Shown here: in pieces, positions 10,373 through 18,541 of the stretch | How positions within the stretch are numbered: position 1 is the stretch's first letter | How the letters are laid out: each line of letters begins with the position of its first letter | Source: Shewanella sp. | GTDB lineage: Bacteria; Pseudomonadota; Gammaproteobacteria; Enterobacterales; Shewanellaceae | DNA length: 55,211 nt | Reading direction: 5' to 3' | Assembly: GCA_028223395.1 (NCBI GenBank) | Contig: JAOIUG010000008.1 | Location: 1-55,211, forward strand | The notes under the pieces: generated by a model | What the model was told of the DNA's origin: nothing | Seen by the model: the letters and a program-made list of their open reading frames with translations, nothing else | The model's database searches: none | Translations under genes and position numbers: made by a program

Positions 10373-10858
10373 TCAAGTGCGTAGTGGCTCAATACTGGTG
10401 CGCTGCCATTTTTTCATGAAAGATATGCCAGCAATAACAAGTGTGAAAAATAGAATATGTAACCACAGTTTAGGCCCAACGTGAGTGTTCAGCGCTGATA
10501 AAGAACTGACTACAGGTAGTTGCCCTGTTGTGATGAGTTTTACCACCCACTCGTTAGCAGGCGTGGCAAAGAGTGTTGTTAGCCAACCAAAGAGGACTAT
10601 CTGTACAAAGTTAGTTAAGTGAGAGTGGTTGAGGTTATAGATCAATAGCGAAAGCAGTGTGTAGAATATTGACACACTCACATGTACTACCCACGATAAA
10701 GTGGTTGCGATAGCATCACTGTAACCTCCGAATTCGATATAGGCGGCAGCATGCCTTGAGGTTAACGTGAGCATACCAAACAAGGGCTGAATCCAAATAA
10801 AGGCAATACTTGCCACAATTCCAACGAGTAAACAGTTAATTACATTGTTAATATTCAT
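10373..10858 (-). CDS. Small membrane protein of unknown function
   Basis: A 161-residue protein with about four hydrophobic helices: residues 7-29, 48-75, 80-100 and 130-150, with a Lys/Arg-rich cytoplasmic tail. I do not recognise the family and see no catalytic motif. It starts with ATG and stands alone, convergent with the patatin gene on its left and transcribed away from nothing recognisable on its right (about 260 bases to moaA). Confidence 0.7.
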   Translation of the reverse strand: MNINNVINCLLVGIVASIAFIWIQPLFGMLTLTSRHAAAYIEFGGYSDAIATTLSWVVHVSVSIFYTLLSLLIYNLNHSHLTNFVQIVLFGWLTTLFATPANEWVVKLITTGQLPVVSSLSALNTHVGPKLWLHILFFTLVIAGISFMKKWQRTSIEPLRT

Positions 10859-11121
10859 GTTAAACCAACGGTGATGTGAGGGTCATTAATAGACCCGCTT
10901 GAAGTGTGATTCATTCCCGTTGATATGATCTTATCTGTAACGAAATAATACGCTAAACACATGGGTTGGCACTGTGACAGGCGTTTTTAAAGGGCATTTT
11001 ATGTCGCCTATGTGGCTTGCTGAGGCGGCGTTTTGTAGGCTTAGCCCACGTTTTCATAATCAAGATATCAAGATTCGTTAGACTAGAATGCGACCCTAAC
11101 AGCTTAAATTACAATGAGCAC

Positions 11122-12108
11122 TTATCCACCTGTGGCATTCATAAAGCGTAAGATCTGTGCTTCGCCGTTAGGATCGAACTGATGTTCTTTTGGCTTACGT
11201 GTGATGGCTTCTAAAATCGCCGTTTTGAGTGTGTCGATATCCCCAGGGAACTGACGCACAATCGCCTTTAGATCAACGGAGTTCTCATTGCCCAGACATA
11301 ACAGTAAACGACCTTCAACGGTCACGCGGACACGGTTACATTCATGGCAAAAATTATGACTGTGGGGCGAGATAAAGCCAACATGAATATCACTGCCTGG
11401 GATCGTATAGTAGCGCGCTGGGCCACCGGTGCGTCTATCTGATAGCGTTAACGGGTAACGCTCACTGATGATGGCTTTTACTTCATCACCGCTACAATGA
11501 CGGCTACGCTTACGTTCATCGATAACGCCTAAGGGCATTTCCTCGATGAAGGTGATATCAAGTTGGCGATGACGGCAAAACTCGATGAGATCAAGGACTT
11601 CATCGTCATTTTGGCCACGCAGTATCACGGCATTAATTTTGATCTTCTTAAAACCCGCGGCGCGAGCGGCATCGATGCCGGCAATAACGCGCTCGACTTT
11701 ACCGTTACGGGTAAGACTGGTGAATAGGCTTGGCTTTAGGGTATCTAAGCTGATATTGAGTCGATGTAGTCCTGAATCATGCATTTCTTGGGCGAAACGG
11801 GTGAGACGTGAGCCGTTGGTGGTCATCGACAGCTCTTCAAGCCCTGGAAGTTTGCCGAGTAGTTTGACGAGTTGATCGCAGTCGGTACGTACAAGTGGCT
11901 CGCCGCCGGTTAGGCGGATTTTTTTGACGCCTAATTCGGTAAAGGCTTGACCAACCCATGCCAGTTCTTCAAGGCTAAGTACATGCTCTTTGCTTAAAAA
12001 TTGGGGGTCTTCACTCATGCAGTAAACACAGCGAAAATCACAGCGGTCGGTGACCGACAGTCGTAAGTATTCGACGGTGCGGCCAAAGTTATCAACGATC
12101 AAACTCAT
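11122..12108 (-). CDS. moaA: GTP 3',8-cyclase
   Basis: Radical-SAM enzyme for the first step of molybdenum/tungsten cofactor synthesis; with MoaC it converts GTP to cyclic pyranopterin phosphate. The 328 residues match the family length. The N-terminal cluster motif CDFRCVYC (CxxxCxxC), the LTGGEPL motif, and the C-terminal second cluster ligands HECNRVRVTVEGRLLLC are present, but not the terminal double glycine seen in many MoaA proteins in its standard form (it ends NATGG, so it is conserved here). It is the last gene of a minus-strand run tupA-tupB-tupC-mobA-mobB/moeA-moaA, 20 bases after moeA. moaC, moaD and moaE are not in the window. Confidence 0.97.
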   Translation of the reverse strand: MSLIVDNFGRTVEYLRLSVTDRCDFRCVYCMSEDPQFLSKEHVLSLEELAWVGQAFTELGVKKIRLTGGEPLVRTDCDQLVKLLGKLPGLEELSMTTNGSRLTRFAQEMHDSGLHRLNISLDTLKPSLFTSLTRNGKVERVIAGIDAARAAGFKKIKINAVILRGQNDDEVLDLIEFCRHRQLDITFIEEMPLGVIDERKRSRHCSGDEVKAIISERYPLTLSDRRTGGPARYYTIPGSDIHVGFISPHSHNFCHECNRVRVTVEGRLLLCLGNENSVDLKAIVRQFPGDIDTLKTAILEAITRKPKEHQFDPNGEAQILRFMNATGG

Positions 12109-12128
12109 ATGGCTTACCTATATAGTCT

Positions 12129-13925
12129 TCATAAAAGATCTGCAAAAGGTTGAATATAAACCGTATGGCCTGGCTGTAACTGCTCTTCTTTTTCACCGAT
12201 CACGATGAGACAGTTCCCCTTTACCATAGGGCTAAGCATCCCAGAGCCTTGGGCACCGGTTGTGGTGACATGGATTTTACCATCAGCGGCAAGATGGTAG
12301 ATCCCGCGCATAAATTCTGTCCGGCCGATTCGGCTGCGCAGTGGTTTATCTGTGATTGCTGGCACCATAGTCGGTGCCCAGTTGTGCTCGCCGGCAAGCT
12401 TGCGAATGGCGGGTTGTACAAATTGCAGGAACGACACCATCACTGCAACGGGGTTCCCCGGCAAGCCGAAAAATAAGCTGTTATCGATTTGACCAAAAGC
12501 CAGTGGGCGACCCGGACGCATGTTAATCCGCCAAAAATTAATCTGGCCAACCTGCTCGAGTACCGTTTTGATGTAATCAGCATCGCCGACCGATACACCA
12601 CCTGAACTGATCACGATGTCAGCTTGTTTGGCGGCGCTTTTCAGTGCATCCGCTAGCGCAGCTTCACAGTCTTGAATAATGCCTAGATCAATCACATCAC
12701 AACCGAGTTTTCTCGCCATCGACTTGATGGTGTAGCGATTGGAGTCAAAAATACAATTTGGTTGTAATGGTTCACCCGGTTGACAAACTTCATCGCCGGT
12801 GGAAAACACGGCAACAGTTGGACGTTTAAAGACGGGGAGCTGACCAAAACCTAATGAGGCGAGTAGCCCTTGCTCTGCAGCGTGCAGCCGAGTATGGGCA
12901 GCAAGCGCGCTTTCGCCTTGGGTGATGTCTTCACCTGCTTGCCTAATGTGTTGAGCGACAGTCATCTTGCCGTCAAAGCTCACTTGGCCATCTTGCTCGT
13001 TAGCCAATTCGCGCAATTGCACGGTATCTGCGCCTGTAGGGATTGGCGCGCCGGTCATAATGCGGACGGCTTCACCGGCTTGAATGGTGCCAGCGTAAGC
13101 GTGGCCTGCCATGACTTCGCCAACTATTTGATAAGCTTGGCCGCCTGCTGCGAGTGTAAAGGCGTAGCCGTCCATCGCTGAGTTGGTGTGCTGCGGCACG
13201 TTAACCGGTGAGATCGCCTCACTTGCGAGCACTCTATTTTCTAGCTTATCGAGTGTTACGGTGTCTGTCTGTGTGATTGGCTTAACGTAAGAGAGAATGT
13301 TATCAATCCCTTGGCGTACTGATAGCGTGGCGCTGTTGTCGAGTTCGCAGCCACAACTTGGCGCCATTGGTAGGTCGATACGGCATGGCTTCCAGTTGGC
13401 AATGTAATCACAGACATAATCGGCTATCTGCGGCACATTATTAATGTCTAAACGTTTTAGATCGGCAGGCAACTGGGTATCATCGCAACAAGCAACCGCT
13501 TGAATGTTGTCATCATGAGTATGGATGAACGGTTTACCATGCGCGGCGCGGTGCAATTCAATTTTTGGCAGTGCGAGCTTTTTAAAGCCTTCGACTAAGA
13601 CGATGTCGACTTTGCTTGCGTCGATTTGCTCCAACAGGTGTGGCAGCTCTGGATCGGAGTCTCGTGCATCTTCTGTCATTAATGCCCAGCGCACATGAGA
13701 GGCGACCAGCATTTGTGTTGCGCCTGCTTTACGCATCTCATAACTGTCTTTACCTGGAATATCGACATCAAAGTTATGGTGAGCATGCTTGATCACCGCA
13801 AGACGAATGCCACGGCGGTTAAGCTCTGGGATCAACTGCGTGAGTAAAGTGGTTTTGCCTGTGCCGCTGTAAGCGCAAAATCCGAGAACAGCAATAGGTA
13901 ACGGATTAGTAAAAGGTATGCTCAT
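12129..13925 (-). CDS. Fused MobB-MoeA protein: guanine-dinucleotide adaptor and molybdopterin molybdotransferase
   Basis: A 598-residue fusion. Residues 1 to about 170 are MobB, a P-loop GTP-binding adaptor (GFCAYSGTGKTTL, then VIKHAHHNFDVD and a DIVLVEGFK motif) that assists MobA. A short Cys-containing linker (SCGCE) leads to MoeA from about residue 205 to the end (NSAMDGYAF, GAPIPTGADTV, STGDEV, SSGGVSVGDADY, GLPGNP), which inserts molybdate into adenylylated molybdopterin. The fusion couples the metal-insertion and nucleotide-attachment steps and is known in Shewanella. It starts 2 bases after mobA, so the genes are translated as one operon, and moaA follows after 20 bases. Confidence 0.95.
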   Translation of the reverse strand: MSIPFTNPLPIAVLGFCAYSGTGKTTLLTQLIPELNRRGIRLAVIKHAHHNFDVDIPGKDSYEMRKAGATQMLVASHVRWALMTEDARDSDPELPHLLEQIDASKVDIVLVEGFKKLALPKIELHRAAHGKPFIHTHDDNIQAVACCDDTQLPADLKRLDINNVPQIADYVCDYIANWKPCRIDLPMAPSCGCELDNSATLSVRQGIDNILSYVKPITQTDTVTLDKLENRVLASEAISPVNVPQHTNSAMDGYAFTLAAGGQAYQIVGEVMAGHAYAGTIQAGEAVRIMTGAPIPTGADTVQLRELANEQDGQVSFDGKMTVAQHIRQAGEDITQGESALAAHTRLHAAEQGLLASLGFGQLPVFKRPTVAVFSTGDEVCQPGEPLQPNCIFDSNRYTIKSMARKLGCDVIDLGIIQDCEAALADALKSAAKQADIVISSGGVSVGDADYIKTVLEQVGQINFWRINMRPGRPLAFGQIDNSLFFGLPGNPVAVMVSFLQFVQPAIRKLAGEHNWAPTMVPAITDKPLRSRIGRTEFMRGIYHLAADGKIHVTTTGAQGSGMLSPMVKGNCLIVIGEKEEQLQPGHTVYIQPFADLL

Positions 13926-13927
13926 TT

Positions 13928-14536
13928 CTACCTCGATTCATGCTTTTTGGTCATGATGACTTGGTTTAGTTGCTGCTTTTGCTCTGGCGTATTGACGTTA
14001 ATAAAGGCATTGGGCTGATCACTAAAATCAGTCACTACGTAATTGTGCTTGGCGTACCAATAATCAATTTTGCGTTCGCCAGCCTCTAAAAATGCTTTCA
14101 TTGATGCCCGTAAACTCGGCGTTAATAGCATCACTACGGGTTGTTCGCGTTGACCATCGCTTGCAACTGCAAGCTCTGCACCTTCCGCGGTTAACTGCGC
14201 CAGCATTTTGCTGACTAGATCATTAGGTAATAATGGGCAGTCGCAAGGTACAACGAGTAAGTAATCAGCTTGTGTGTGGCTCAAAGCGGTGATCATGCCA
14301 GCTAGCGGCCCTAGGTAACCACTATGTTGATCGCTCACGACGTTAAAGCCGAACTCAGAATATATCTTTTGATTACGGTTTGCGTTGATCAGGATCGTCT
14401 TAACTTGAGGTTTTATTCTGTCGATGGTGTGTTTAATCATAAATTGGCCGTCTAATTCAACTAAGCCTTTGTCATTACCACCCATCCGTCTTGCCATGCC
14501 ACCGGCAAGGATCACTGCATCAATTATTGTCATCAC
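13928..14536 (-). CDS. mobA: Molybdenum cofactor guanylyltransferase
   Basis: Attaches GMP from GTP to molybdopterin to give the bis-MGD form used by enzymes such as formate dehydrogenase and DMSO reductase. The 202-residue protein carries the nucleotidyltransferase signature [17 protein letters not shown] at its N-terminus and the metal-binding [10 protein letters not shown] segment near residue 98. The start is GTG 14536 or the ATG next to it at 14533; an AGGA site lies just upstream of both. It lies 51 bases after tupC and 2 bases before mobB-moeA. Confidence 0.95.
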   Translation of the reverse strand: MMTIIDAVILAGGMARRMGGNDKGLVELDGQFMIKHTIDRIKPQVKTILINANRNQKIYSEFGFNVVSDQHSGYLGPLAGMITALSHTQADYLLVVPCDCPLLPNDLVSKMLAQLTAEGAELAVASDGQREQPVVMLLTPSLRASMKAFLEAGERKIDYWYAKHNYVVTDFSDQPNAFINVNTPEQKQQLNQVIMTKKHESR

Positions 14537-14587
14537 ATTTTCCTGTTGTTCGGCTTAGATCACGCAGGCTCTGCTGAGCGCGTTAGA

Positions 14588-15346
14588 TCAGTTTTGCGCA
14601 ATGCATCTGTGATTAAAGTCCATTAAGTGCCTGCTCAATGCAGCCACTTTAGATTGCCCCGGGATCGGCATTGCTAAGGTTGGTGTCTTTGGTGTTAGGG
14701 CGCGGCACGTAATCGTGTTGTTGTTAATTAACCAAGCGTAATCACATAGCTGTGTAAGCATACACGATTGATGACTGCTGATGAGGATCCCTGTGGCTTG
14801 CTGTTTAAGCGCTTTAATCATGCGAAACACTAGCTGCTGTGAATGCTGATCCATATTCGATGTAGGCTCATCGAGCATGAGCAGTTTAGGTTGTATTATC
14901 CAAGCGCGAGCGATGGCAAGTCGTTGTCGCTCACCGCCGGATAAACTGGATGCAGGTTGGGACAACAAGTGAGCCAGTTGCGCCATGTCTATGGCTTGCT
15001 CAGTGCGAGAGTCAAGCTTAGCTTTATCGTGCTGACGATAGCCATGCGCATAAGTTAAGTTGTAAAGCACGTTACCATCAAAAAGGTAAGGGTGCTGGTG
15101 TAAATACAGCGCTTTATTAACCAGACTATTGCCACGCCACCAAGCTGCGCTGTGGTCCACGGCTCGAATATGACCTTGAGTGGGTTTGACTAATCCAGCC
15201 AACAGCTTCATTAATGTGGTTTTTCCGCAGCCATTGCTACCTTGTAAGTGAGTAACTTGGTGCTGTGAAAATACGAGTTCTGCCACGCTAAACAAGGGTT
15301 TAGCATCAAACTTCATGGTCAGATTTTGTGCAATGATGTTAGTCAT
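14588..15346 (-). CDS. tupC: Tungstate ABC transporter, ATP-binding protein
   Basis: The cytoplasmic ATPase that drives the import of tungstate. The 252 residues contain Walker A (GSNGCGKTT), the ABC signature LSGGERQRLAIARA, Walker B LLMLDEPTSNMD and the switch histidine region SSHQS. It lacks the TOBE/MOP-like C-terminal oxyanion domain of ModC, which fits the Tup family. It follows tupB after 5 bases and precedes mobA. Substrate assignment rests on tupA. Confidence 0.88.
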   Translation of the reverse strand: MTNIIAQNLTMKFDAKPLFSVAELVFSQHQVTHLQGSNGCGKTTLMKLLAGLVKPTQGHIRAVDHSAAWWRGNSLVNKALYLHQHPYLFDGNVLYNLTYAHGYRQHDKAKLDSRTEQAIDMAQLAHLLSQPASSLSGGERQRLAIARAWIIQPKLLMLDEPTSNMDQHSQQLVFRMIKALKQQATGILISSHQSCMLTQLCDYAWLINNNTITCRALTPKTPTLAMPIPGQSKVAALSRHLMDFNHRCIAQN

Positions 15347-15351
15347 ACTGC

Positions 15352-16059
15352 TTAATGACTCCTCGGCTCTGCTTTGCCTCTTAAACAGCCTAAAACTAAG
15401 TTTAAGGCGAGTGCTAATACAAGTAAAACCAAGCCAAGTGCAATGGCCTGCGCAAAGTCACCTTTGTTGGTTTCTAAGGCGATAGCGGTTGGGATATTTC
15501 GGGTGACACCAGCAATATTGCCTCCGACCATCATGGAACAACCGACCTCGGTTAAAATACGGCTAAATGCGGCCACAATTGCCAGCAATAAAGGCACTTT
15601 AAGCTCACGGCATACACTCCAGATCGCGTTATACCAAGGTGCGCCAAGTGTACGTGCGGTTTCCCATGCGCGCCGATCGACACTGGTAAATGCAGCCTGA
15701 CTCATGGCCACTAAGACCGGTGCGCAAATCATCATTTGCCCTAAAATCATGCCTTGTTGAGTAAATAACCATTTAAGATCGCCAAGCGGTCCCATGCGCG
15801 TTAATAGTAGATAAGCAAACAAACCAATCACCACTGTTGGTACTGACTGCAGTGTGTGAATAAGGTTTGTGATAAGCCAGCGGCCACGAAATTGTGTAAA
15901 AGCGAGCACGAATCCCAACACCATAGAAGGGAGAAAAGTGATCGCTAATGCAGTAAAAGACACCGAAAAAGACACGAGTATAATCGACCAAGTATCAGGG
16001 TCTAATGACAACAGCAGGCTCAAAGCCTGCTGCATAAGGGCCTGAGCGCCTTCATTCAT
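15352..16059 (-). CDS. tupB: Tungstate ABC transporter, permease
   Basis: Inner-membrane channel of the tungstate importer. The 235 residues have about five to six hydrophobic helices and the binding-protein-dependent permease EAA-type loop (AWETARTLGAPWYNAIWSVC region near residue 130), which contacts the ATPase. The start ATG overlaps the tupA stop by 4 bases, so translation is coupled; tupC begins 5 bases after its stop. Confidence 0.9.
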   Translation of the reverse strand: MNEGAQALMQQALSLLLSLDPDTWSIILVSFSVSFTALAITFLPSMVLGFVLAFTQFRGRWLITNLIHTLQSVPTVVIGLFAYLLLTRMGPLGDLKWLFTQQGMILGQMMICAPVLVAMSQAAFTSVDRRAWETARTLGAPWYNAIWSVCRELKVPLLLAIVAAFSRILTEVGCSMMVGGNIAGVTRNIPTAIALETNKGDFAQAIALGLVLLVLALALNLVLGCLRGKAEPRSH

Positions 16060-16868
16060 TTGCGATAGGTCGCCTTAAATAATTGTTCGCCTGCCACCTT
16101 GTAATGGTTGATCATGGTTTGTGCTTGCGGGCTTGTGAGCCAATCACTTAATGCTTTAGCTCCTTTGTGGTTCAAGTCTGGGTATTTTTCGGTGCTAATG
16201 AGCACAATTTGATAAGGGTTTGCCAATGCTTGCCCGCCATCAAAGTCGACGCCAAGATCTATCTTGCCTGAGTAAGCAACAAAGGTTCCACGATCTGACA
16301 GCGTATAAGCTTGCAGTTCATTTGCCATCAAGAGGGTTTTTCCCATGCCCTGACCGACAGAGGTATAACCTGAGAAGTTTGGTTTAACATCGGCATTTTT
16401 CCAAATTGTGAGTGCTTTCATGTGCGTGCCAGAGTTATCGCCACGGGACACAAAAGGCGTATTCGATGCTGCGATTTTACTAAAGGCTTCTTCTGCCGAG
16501 CGGCTTGATCGAATGTGCGCCGGATCGTCCTTTGGACCTAAAATGACGAAGTCATTTTCCATGATAGCGCGAGGAAGTCGGCCAAAACCTTCATCCACAA
16601 ATTTAGCTTCAGCTGCGGGAGCATGCGTCATCACCACATCCACATCACCTTGGCGAGCAAGTTTAAGCGCTTTACCTGTTCCAGTTGCAATCACTTGTAC
16701 TTGATAGCCTGTTTCGGCTTCAAATTTAGGTAAGAGGTGATCCAGTAAACCGGAGTTTTCAGTGCTGGTGGTGGTGGCCAGTTTTACCACTTCACTTGCT
16801 TGTGCTGATATCGCGAGAAAGCAAGCCATCATGAAAGCAAGGCCAACTATAGGTGTTCTATTTAACAT
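16056..16868 (-). CDS. tupA: Tungstate ABC transporter, periplasmic binding protein
   Basis: Captures tungstate in the periplasm for TupBC. After a signal peptide ending near the AQASE junction, the mature protein begins with the TTTSTENSGLLD motif, the oxyanion-binding loop typical of TupA/PBP-like extracellular proteins, followed by GTGKAL and RGDNSGTH. The frame is open to 16952, but ATG 16868 is chosen because an AAGGAA site sits 5 bases upstream and the signal peptide then begins cleanly; this gives 270 residues. A sigma-54-type promoter lies about 70 bases upstream. Discrimination of tungstate from molybdate is inferred from the family. Confidence 0.9.
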   Translation of the reverse strand: MLNRTPIVGLAFMMACFLAISAQASEVVKLATTTSTENSGLLDHLLPKFEAETGYQVQVIATGTGKALKLARQGDVDVVMTHAPAAEAKFVDEGFGRLPRAIMENDFVILGPKDDPAHIRSSRSAEEAFSKIAASNTPFVSRGDNSGTHMKALTIWKNADVKPNFSGYTSVGQGMGKTLLMANELQAYTLSDRGTFVAYSGKIDLGVDFDGGQALANPYQIVLISTEKYPDLNHKGAKALSDWLTSPQAQTMINHYKVAGEQLFKATYRK

Positions 16869-16935
16869 TTTTATTCCTTGGCAATGTGAATGAAATAGCG
16901 CGTTCATCTTTTGTGAAGTCACTAAATAGAAGTTC

Positions 16936-16951
16936 AGCAAGTTTAATGCCA
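16936..16951 (-). promoter_or_regulatory. Sigma-54 promoter of the tup-mob-moe-moa operon
   Basis: On the minus strand the sequence reads TGGCATTAAACTTGCT. It has the GG and GC doublets exactly 10 bases apart and differs from the consensus TGGCAC-N5-TTGCT at one core position. Initiation would fall near 16925, leaving a leader of about 57 bases before tupA. A sigma-54 activator is encoded immediately on the other side, which makes this site credible. Confidence 0.75.
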
Positions 16952-17026
16952 TTTATGCAAATGCTAATTTCTTATCACAGCTATAGTTTAAGTGTGAGCC
17001 TGATCCCATGCTGACTATAAAACGAC

Positions 17027-17039
17027 AGACAATATGTCT
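17027..17039. promoter_or_regulatory. Candidate upstream activator site for the sigma-54 promoter
   Basis: A short perfect inverted repeat, AGACA-ATA-TGTCT, lies about 110 bases upstream of the predicted tup start site, the usual distance for an enhancer bound by an NtrC-type activator. It is also about 80 bases before the activator gene. Short palindromes arise by chance, so this is weak. Confidence 0.35.
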
Positions 17040-17115
17040 CAGCATCACGGATCGTTGGTTCATAGTGACTAATTTCCCGCAGTGAGGTGATAGACTTTAC
17101 AAATAACGAGTCAAA

Positions 17116-18516
17116 ATGTCCTATTTAGATAGCATGAGCGAGAGACTGAATACGATGAAACCAATTCCTCCAGCAGTATCGGTACTGATTGTTGATGACG
17201 AGCCAGGGATGCGCAGTTTTTTAAAAAAAGCATTGGCTAAAAAGTTCGCATTGGTTGAAACCGCCTGCAGTGTGGAAGAGGCGGAGCAACTGCGTTTACG
17301 CTGTCATTTTGATTTATTGATTGTTGATATTCGCTTACCAGGGCGCGCAGGCATTGACTGGCATGAAGCGCTCAATGAGCAAGAACAGCGTTCGGATATC
17401 ATCTTCATGACCGGTTATGCCGACATGGACGTGGCGATACGCGCACTGCGAGCTGGGGCGTCGGATTTTATTATGAAGCCATTCCATCTCGAACAGATGA
17501 TGAAGGCGGTTGACCGCTGTATTGAGCAACGGCTGCTAAAACGTGAAAATTTAATGTTGCGCCGAGATGTATCATTAAGCCAATCTTCAACTATTATCGG
17601 CCAAAGTGACGCAATGACAGAGGTAAAGCGGATCATCGCTCGTATCGCTCCTACCAACGCCGTTGTGTTAATAGAGGGAGAATCCGGTACCGGTAAAGAG
17701 TTGGTTGCGAGGCAGCTGCATACACTTAGCGGGCGAGAGGGACCATTTGTCGCCGTCAATTGCGGTGCGATTGCGCCAGAACTATTAGAAAGTGAGCTGT
17801 TTGGCCACTGCGCAGGCTCATTTACTGGAGCAAAGTCTAACCGAGAAGGTTTGTTCAGTTTTGCGTCTGGAGGCACCATTTTTCTTGATGAAATCGGTGA
17901 AATGCCACTGAAAATGCAAACCGCTTTATTGCGTGTGTTGGAGCAAAAAAGCATACGCCCTGTTGGCAGCGAAAAAGAAATTACTATTGATGCACGGGTG
18001 GTTGCGGCCACTAATCGTAAATTATCTGAAGAGGTTGAAGCTGGTCATTTTAGGCGCGATTTGTACTACCGCTTGAATGTGCTCGATATTGTGATCCCTC
18101 CATTACGAGATAGACCAGAAGATATCGTGAGGTTAACTCATCACTTTACTTGCCAACTTGCATCAGAGTTGGGGGTGAAAGAGGTGGTTTGGAGCCATGA
18201 AGACTTATTAAAGCTGCAACAGCATCAATGGCCTGGCAATATTCGTGAACTACGTAACATGATTGAGCGCTGTATTTTACTTGGCAAGCCGCCGGCAGAG
18301 TACTGGAAAGTACAGCCTAGTGTTGAGTCACAAGCCGAGTCGGGGTATCCATTACAGTGGGGGCTAAAAGACGTTGAGCGTGACCATGTAACACGGGTGG
18401 TTAATGCGCACAATGGCAATAAATCTGCCGCCGCAAGGGATCTAGGTGTCTCGCGTAAAACACTCGATCGTAAATACAAAGAGTGGCTGGGTGGCGAAAG
18501 CAGCAATGAAGCATAA
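17116..18516 (+). CDS. NtrC-family sigma-54 activator, response regulator
   Basis: A 466-residue cytoplasmic regulator: receiver domain (residues about 22-140, acidic DDE near 28, phospho-acceptor Asp71 in LLIVDIRLPG, Lys in MKPF), AAA+ sigma-54 activation domain (about 160-390, Walker A GESGTGKE, Walker B GGTIFLDEIGEM) and a Fis-type helix-turn-helix at the end (NKSAAARDLGVSRKTL). The sigma-54 contact loop reads GSFTGA rather than the usual GAFTGA. It is encoded divergently from tupA and 25 bases before its probable partner kinase. The likely target is the tup/cofactor operon through the sigma-54 site at 16936-16951; its own promoter is not evident. Confidence 0.93.
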   Translation: MSYLDSMSERLNTMKPIPPAVSVLIVDDEPGMRSFLKKALAKKFALVETACSVEEAEQLRLRCHFDLLIVDIRLPGRAGIDWHEALNEQEQRSDIIFMTGYADMDVAIRALRAGASDFIMKPFHLEQMMKAVDRCIEQRLLKRENLMLRRDVSLSQSSTIIGQSDAMTEVKRIIARIAPTNAVVLIEGESGTGKELVARQLHTLSGREGPFVAVNCGAIAPELLESELFGHCAGSFTGAKSNREGLFSFASGGTIFLDEIGEMPLKMQTALLRVLEQKSIRPVGSEKEITIDARVVAATNRKLSEEVEAGHFRRDLYYRLNVLDIVIPPLRDRPEDIVRLTHHFTCQLASELGVKEVVWSHEDLLKLQQHQWPGNIRELRNMIERCILLGKPPAEYWKVQPSVESQAESGYPLQWGLKDVERDHVTRVVNAHNGNKSAAARDLGVSRKTLDRKYKEWLGGESSNEA

Positions 18517-18541
18517 TTGTTTACTGTTGAGGAGTCGTTAG

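Noticed and set aside
12129..13925. MobB-MoeA fusion as a novelty
   Set aside because: This fusion is already known in Shewanella; described as a feature, not reported as a finding.
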